64,000 nt of DNA from Daphnia carinata (taxonomy: Eukaryota; Arthropoda; Branchiopoda; Diplostraca; Daphniidae), in the NCBI RefSeq assembly GCF_022539665.2, contig NC_081332.1:558001-622000 (forward strand), written 5' to 3'. Below, piece after piece: positions 58,612 through 64,000 of this stretch. Numbering within the stretch: position 1 is the stretch's first letter; each line of letters opens with the position of its first letter. The notes under the pieces were generated by a model, which was not told the DNA's origin, did no database searches, and saw nothing but the letters and a program-made list of their open reading frames with translations. Position numbers and translations under genes: made by a program.

Positions 58612-60270
58612 GTGAATGCCAAACCATTCAAATTACTTAGACAACCAAGTGATAAGAAAAACTTTCGGGTTACTCATCCTTCTGATCTATCAAGAAAGCT
58701 TTTTGTCTCCTATGACTACACTCAAACCATCAAAAATTTTCGGAACCAATTGGTTGATCGTCCGTTAACCAGAAACGATAGAACACTAGACTTCTCTTTA
58801 ATCAAATTGCTTTTCGCAAAAACAGCCAACGGCGGATTACCTTTATGTCGTTTCTTAACGAGAAGGCATATCAATCCAACGAATTTTGAAAAAAATGAAG
58901 GTTTCATACTCAAGAGAGATTTTCAAGCAGGAGGCTGTAGCAGCATTAGAAAGCATGCATGACTTGTAGGGGAGACCGGACCCATCTTGGACAATGTACC
59001 AAGTTGTACAGTGCCAAGAAAAATACAAGTTATTATAATAAAAATATAATAATTACACAGTATGTTCAGAATAGGTTTTTGTAAATGTTGTAAAAGTTTG
59101 ATTCCCGTGTGTGTATTATTTATTGAATTGCTTAACCAATAATAAACATACAAAAAAGTCTGTATTTTTTTTGTTCTAAATCGATGATTTTTTATAATGT
59201 TATTTTATAATTATACCTTAATAGATATTAGAAGTAAGTAGGCCATAGTTTTCTTAATAATACTTGAGAAGAAAAAAAATTTTCCTTATTCAACTTTCAA
59301 CAGAATCATTTATTCTGCGAAAGTTGTTTTTTGGGGCCCATTTGTACAAACGGCAGGGGTGATGTTGGACACCAAATGGGCGCGCATGGGAGGGGCCAAG
59401 TCTAGGCGCGAAAATTTGAAATTTTGCAACTTAAAGGAAACATTCAGAATATAACTAATGCATAAAATATATCTAATATAACATATATAACATAACATAT
59501 ATAATATAAACATAACTAATGAAATAAAAACGCGTTGTGGTTCAGCACAAATCAATGAGTGACTAAAACTTTCACACAGCAGACGCCGCCATGACATGAC
59601 GATGACAAATCAGAGAAAACCAATGAAAAAATTGATATTACCAAAATATCGATTCTGCGTTGGCTCCGCCTCCTCCTATGTCTTCCTTATCAATAAAATG
59701 AAACTTTTCAGATATAATAAAAGTTTTTTATTTCACGTAACATCTTATTAAGACTACATTCAAATTGTTCGCTAATTTAGTAGGAAAAAGCAGAAATTTT
59801 TTAAAATTTTAATACGACACAATCCACCTCTTTTTACCCCGTCCAAAGTAGTACAGGTGTCCGTACAAAGTCACCCCAATTTCGTCGAAAATCACCAGAA
59901 AATAAAAATGGTAATAAATTCTAAAAAAATTATATTACATCTCTGAAAAAAATAAGGGGGTAGCAGACACATTGTAAATTCTGTTTTAACAAATTTTATT
60001 AATTTCGCGTAAGTAGGGTGGTACATAATGGGGTAAAACCGAAACTGTACAAGATGGGTCCGGTCTCCCCTACGTTTTAAGATTCGAAAATGTTGAACCT
60101 CCGACTTCTTTCTTGGAATTCTTTTGGAAGTGGTACAATTACCATGACGTCTGTAATCTGACTCAGCACTACCAACAGAGGCTGGACGTGAAAAAGCCAT
60201 TTTCAGATAAAAGAGACCAAAAATTGTTTAAGCTGGAAGCAAAATCCTTCAGGAGCTACTATGGAATATA
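58612..60270 (+). pseudogene. P-element-like (THAP9-type) transposase relic split by an insertion
   Basis: 58612-58910 reads FVSYDYTQTIKNFRNQL, like the D-hliKn-RN segment of P-type transposases, then FLTRRHINPTNFEKN, like the conserved HI.PNNFQKM segment. After a frameshift, 58922-58966 continues KQEAVAALESMHD, where the family has a helix of the form VA.ALE. Coding text resumes at 60073 after the inserted element with SFLEFFWKWYNYHDVCN, matching a family W..W.N..D.N segment, to a stop near 60270. Family membership is from motif order, not alignment. Confidence 0.5.
58969..60070. mobile_element. TA-flanked GGGGAG-ended element, copy 2, inserted in the P-like relic
   Basis: The ends are inverted repeats starting GGGGAGACCGGACCCATCTT, 21 bp identical, bounded by TA at 58967-58968 and 60071-60072. 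The 1102 bp interior is AT-rich with no transposase; it carries GGGGTGATGTTGGACACC near 59354, again like the termini. Removing the element plus one TA rejoins the transposase text in frame, which fixes both the ends and the TA target duplication. Confidence 0.82.
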
Positions 60271-61011
60271 GAGAGGAAAAATCAACTAGTGTTTCACACA
60301 AGAAATTTTAGACGCAATAATACTAACTTCGCGTTCGATAGCCAATTGTATAAAACATCTTCTTGACCACGGTTTCAAATTTCTTTGTGCTGACGCTTTT
60401 CCATCGACAACATCGTGCGTTTTCATTGCGCAGTACGGAACTATTGCTGTAACAACGACCATCCCGCAGTTGACCATTGTCTGAGCGCCATTGAAAGAAT
60501 AAAAAAAACTCAGTTGGCAATGGCATCTATGCAGTGCAACACTCCTTTGGTAACCGAGATAGTTCTTAAGCTAACAGATACGCAAATTCTGAAAGTAAGG
60601 AAATAAAAATGCACAAAATGTCGGGCTAGGGAAATTTTAAGGAGAACTGATGAAGAAAGTCTTTACTTGTTGAAAACTCTTAACTCTGCTTCACGTTTGT
60701 TATAACGTTAGGTTTTAATTTTATTAGTATAATGACGAATTTATTTTAGTAGACCACCTTCTATTGATTCCAGATACACTATCTTGCGTATATGTCACTG
60801 GATATGTTACATTCAAGTTCGGAAAATTATAGAATGACTGTATGGATTGTTATAACAAATTAATTTTTCCTATAAGCAACGCCAGATGCCTACGGTTGAT
60901 AAATCATCTTGATAATTAAATTAGTATTTTTTTTTGCATAATCATTTGAACGTATGAGTTCATGTTTATTTATTTTACAAATCGAGGTGGTTTAAAATAT
61001 CCTTGCGAATC
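60271..61011. other. Non-coding DNA between the P-like relic and the hAT MITE
   Basis: Short open frames on both strands at 60286-60606 overlap one another and show no recognisable motif. They may contain further transposase remains. The rest is AT-rich. Confidence 0.4.
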
Positions 61012-61019
61012 ACTGGCAT

Positions 61020-61311
61020 CAGACTTGCCGCGCCGATCAATTTTCCGATCGCGATCTCCGATCCGATCTTTTGAGTTTGATCGGATCGGGCGATCCGATC
61101 AAACTGCGAAAGATCGGATCGGCGATCAAATTTTGCCGATCATTTTTAGCGATCATTTTTGTGCAACATCTAACGGTAAAAATTTACACTGTTTCGCGAA
61201 AATAGCATTGGCTGTCACAGCGACAGTCACTGGCAGCCATTGAGGGTGAACACATCTTTTTCAAAAGATCGGATCGGCGATCAATTTTTGATCGCGATCG
61301 CGGCAAGTCTG
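61020..61311. mobile_element. hAT-type MITE, 292 bp, GATC-rich
   Basis: The terminal inverted repeats are CAGACTTGCCGCG and its exact complement at the right end. An 8 bp target duplication ACTGGCAT lies at 61012-61019 and 61312-61319. Eight-base duplications and CA...TG ends are hAT hallmarks. The interior repeats GATCGGATCGGCGATC-like words in both orientations (61045-61150 and 61266-61303), giving extensive self-complementarity. There is no coding capacity. Perfect target duplication suggests a fairly recent insertion. Confidence 0.92.
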
Positions 61312-61319
61312 ACTGGCAT

Positions 61320-62429
61320 GTCGAATGTGGGCTCTACATAGGTTTTTCAAAAGGGTGTTTCCTGAAATACGCACCTGTAGCAAACTACCCTAGTAAATGA
61401 AACCCGTCTTATTTCGGTATTGGTATGTAATACTGAAATCTGTACGGAATATCCATTTGAAAACAGTTCTAATTTCGTACACCAGTAATTTATTTTATTT
61501 GTCGTTATTTCGTTTTACAAAATAAGTTTATACTGTTTTCATTTGCAATTTTAATGCGTATGGTTACTATTTTTTGCGTACCGTTGTTATAGATAAAATT
61601 GCGCCTGGATTTTCCGTTTCCAAACCGTTTTGGTCTTTAATTTTTTTTAATTTTTAATGTTTTGCATTTTAGTCCGACAAACTGAATTTCTAACGAATTT
61701 CATCCTAGGTTATTTTGCGTCTTGTAGCCGATTTTCGTTATTCTTTATCATAGTAATACATGTAAACATGTGGTTAATTGTAGCAGTTACAGCACCGTAA
61801 CACACTAGAAAGACCTTCGTGAAAATTAATTTTTATACCTGCATATTGAATTGTATTACAAAAAAAATAAATAGCACACTGTTAATTTCGGGTATACGCC
61901 TTTCGTCGGTTAGGGGTAACTAATATCGAGCGGAGTTTGCGATATTCGCAAAGGTAATCTCTGGTTAACGCTCTTCGTTCGTTAAAAACCAACGAAAAAC
62001 GTTACCGCGAGTGATTTCCGCAAAGGTGCATTTGGTTAATGGTTTTCGTCGGTTTTTGTGTGTGAAATACGGCATATGAAACCGATTTCCGCATTGTACC
62101 CCTACAGTCCTACATTGGCAAAGAAGACTAAACAGCATCCTTTATCGAAGTGTAAGCTTAAAATTTTTTTAAAATTGGTTTTACTTGACTATTTAGACAA
62201 TGTAAAGGGCCATATCATTCTAAAATCCTCATGGAAAATGATAAAGTAAAGTTTCCTAAATAAATTTCGAGAAAGGTAAAGAACTGAAAACAATTTATTT
62301 TTTTTTTAACAAACAGTATTTTGTAATGCTAATATTTTCTTTTAGGCTGCTTCAAAATAGATCTCGTCAATAATGTTGCCTAATAGTTCAATGTTCAGTG
62401 ATTGCAAATAACATGGAAAGGAATTGCAT
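61320..62429. other. Non-coding DNA with fold-back repeats at 61905-62060
   Basis: It contains the palindrome TTTGCGATATTCGCAAA at 61936-61952. Two direct repeats of CGCAAAGGT..(TC)TGGTTAA lie near 61947 and 62020, with complementary CGTTCGTT/AACGAAAAACG between them. This may be an eroded MITE. The remainder is AT-rich without genes. Confidence 0.4.
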
Positions 62430-62431
62430 TA

Positions 62432-63763
62432 GGGGAGGTAGGGCGCAATTGGAACGCGCGGCAATTGAAACAAAAATTCTACCACTTAAAGTGGTAGGTA
62501 TGCGATGTGTTAGGTGGCAAGTATGTAAGAGGTTTAGTTTAAAAAATTTGAGCTAACGCGAATTAAGGTTGTACATAATCAGAAAAAATTGGAGGCTTTA
62601 GACTCTAAAAGTTTTTGAGTTATCCCAGAAAGTTGTTTTTTGACTGTTCATTTGTAGTTTTTGCCCAGACAATTTTTTTAATTTTCACACATAAAACGAT
62701 GGAGGAAATCATTAAAAAAGGTCTTGAATCATTCATCGTTCATTAAGCTATAAATTGATAACATTAATTTTTTCCTAGCTAAATTTTATCCCCTATAAAC
62801 ATTAAAACTCCGTGAAGACCCATGCTAGGGGCAATTGGAACATCTTGTTCCAATTGCGACCCTTTCGTATGCGCGTCTCCGTTACTGCAGTCTGGCAACG
62901 GTGCTATAGCCCTACGCAGCATATTAGCAGAGCTATTTTTTCAATTTGTTTTTGAATGTTGTTGTGTATTTTTTGTGGTGACGAAAAAAATGTCAAAGAG
63001 TTTACTACTAAAGTTCCTCTAGTTGTTTTGAAAAAAATTTAGATACCTTGTTTTCCTATTCCAGCTACTTAAAAGTAAATAATGCACATCAACGCATATC
63101 GTCTACTGGGTGGCTGACACTTATCGTCTGCTGGGTAGCTGACACTTATCGTCTGCCATTATGTTTTGTTTTTATTTACAGCGTTGATTAAAGAAATAAA
63201 ATTTAAAAATTTAATTACCGACATTAACAACAATTATGATATAAGGCTGGGCATGCCATATTCGATTATAAAAATTTGATCTCCATACTATTAACCGTTC
63301 TTTGGATTACTAACGGTGTTCTGAACCTAATTCAGAAAACTACCAAAATTCATTAAATAATATTTAGTTACTATAGAAAGTTATAAAATATCTTAAAAAA
63401 TAAAGATCCTATTCTTTGTATTGCTGTAAAGAATTCATTAAAATACGTATCCCAGATTCTGAGATATCGTCGTTTTAGTTTCTTCATTAAACCGGGAGCT
63501 CTCTTATGGGAAAACCCACGTTTCAATTGCCCAGACACACTGTTTCAATTGCCGAGTAGAATTGGCAATTGAAACATCTTGGGGTACCTCCAGTTTTTTA
63601 CACATAGCAGATGTTTATCTTTGCTGAAACCACCCAAAAAAATACCATTATGTAGCTGGGATAACTGGCTACAAATCTATATAGTTTTTAGTCAAGTTGG
63701 ACGATTTTTGTAAGCGTACGGAACAAAAATCAGTTTTGTGTTCCAACCACGCCCTACCTCCCC
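62432..63763. mobile_element. TA-flanked GGGGAG-ended element, copy 3
   Basis: The ends are GGGGAGGTAGGGCG (14 bp identical, then TTGGAAC in both), bounded by TA at 62430-62431 and 63764-63765. The interior repeats the terminal theme: GGGGCAATTGGAACA facing TGTTCCAATTGCGACCC at about 62827-62862, and several CAATTG(A/C) words near 63530-63570. It also holds a 25 bp tandem repeat at 63097-63156. No transposase is present. It ends like copies 1 and 2 but differs inside. Confidence 0.75.
63097..63156. repeat. 25 bp tandem repeat, 2.4 copies
   Basis: The unit is TATCGTCTGCTGGGTAGCTG followed by ACACT; the copies differ at two sites. It is inside GGGGAG copy 3. Confidence 0.93.
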
Positions 63764-64000
63764 TACCAGAATCTTCTGTTTCTATCACTTCTTCATTTTC
63801 ATCTCCAATGACTTCAACATGACCTTTATGATGTAGAAGATCTCCCTGCAACATTTCCTGTGGAATTACTGCCCAAAGAGTAAACAGACCATTTTGATAT
63901 TTCATCAGGAAGGTTCAAAAGATATTTAATTTATGACTTAAAAACAATATTACTTTGACCGCAGTTTTCAGTTGCTTAAAAAAAAGCACTATGAAACGTA

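Larger units (their letters stand above)
62380..63905 (-). pseudogene. Short open frame interrupted by GGGGAG copy 3
   Basis: The minus strand from 63905 reads MKYQNGLFTLWAVIPQEML and on to an acidic EENEEV-like stretch, then meets the element at 63765. Without the element and one TA it runs on for about a dozen codons to a stop near 62390. The protein is unrecognised; it could be part of an older transposon or a host exon. Confidence 0.3.

Noticed and set aside
1-64000. CRISPR arrays, bacterial operons, rRNA genes
   Set aside because: No regularly spaced repeat-spacer array, ribosome-binding-site operons or rRNA-like sequence was seen; the DNA is eukaryotic in organisation.

Overview
This window looks like an arthropod nuclear genome. 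It holds multi-exon genes with GT-AG introns, compact 58-84 bp introns inside transposons, and animal-type Gypsy, MULE, hAT, Tc1/mariner and P-like elements. A branchiopod crustacean such as Daphnia is my best guess, but the sequence alone does not prove it. There is no bacterial operon, rRNA or CRISPR array.

Only one host gene is clear. It is a LIM-homeobox gene of the Lim1/Lhx1/5 class on the minus strand, with coding exons between 33131 and 18113. Seven exons can be joined at consensus splice sites with consistent phase to give a 496-residue protein: LIM1 (residues 5-55), LIM2 (64-118), an acidic/proline linker, a homeodomain (255-314), a Gly/Pro/His-rich tail and an 18-residue last exon ending in the family's conserved C-terminus. 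Positions 1 to about 17500 lie 3' of this gene. That stretch shows no convincing coding sequence, only homopurine/homopyrimidine tracts, dinucleotide repeats and a few homeodomain-site-rich stretches that could be regulatory.

Upstream of the gene, from about 35 kb to the right end, the character changes abruptly to AT-rich DNA packed with mobile-element relics. In order these are: a 740 bp inverted-repeat element (35.1-35.9 kb); a TA-flanked GGGGAG-ended element (36.05-37.0 kb); a truncated minus-strand Gypsy element (37.45-40.25 kb); a Tc1 relic (40.6-41.3 kb); a relic MULE arm (41.9-42.2 kb); a MULE with about 640 bp terminal inverted repeats and a five-exon transposase fragment (43.35-47.26 kb); a minus-strand hAT transposase relic (47.8-49.4 kb); an LTR-to-LTR Gypsy element with env remnant and target duplication (49.86-54.85 kb); a minus-strand Tc1-like DD36E relic (55.3-56.3 kb); another Tc1/mariner relic (56.6-57.2 kb); a P-like transposase relic split by a second GGGGAG element (58.6-60.3 kb); a hAT MITE with perfect 8 bp target duplication (61.0-61.3 kb); and a third GGGGAG element (62.4-63.8 kb).

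The most unusual item is inside the 49.86-54.85 kb Gypsy element. Its sense genes are broken (nonsense codons in gag, no reverse transcriptase), yet its 3' end carries, antisense, an intact two-exon gene for 135 residues. That gene has a TATA-like box, GT-AG intron and AATAAA signal, and I do not recognise the protein. The second strong result is the three-member GGGGAG element family. Each copy is bounded by TA, and removing one copy together with one TA rejoins an open frame.
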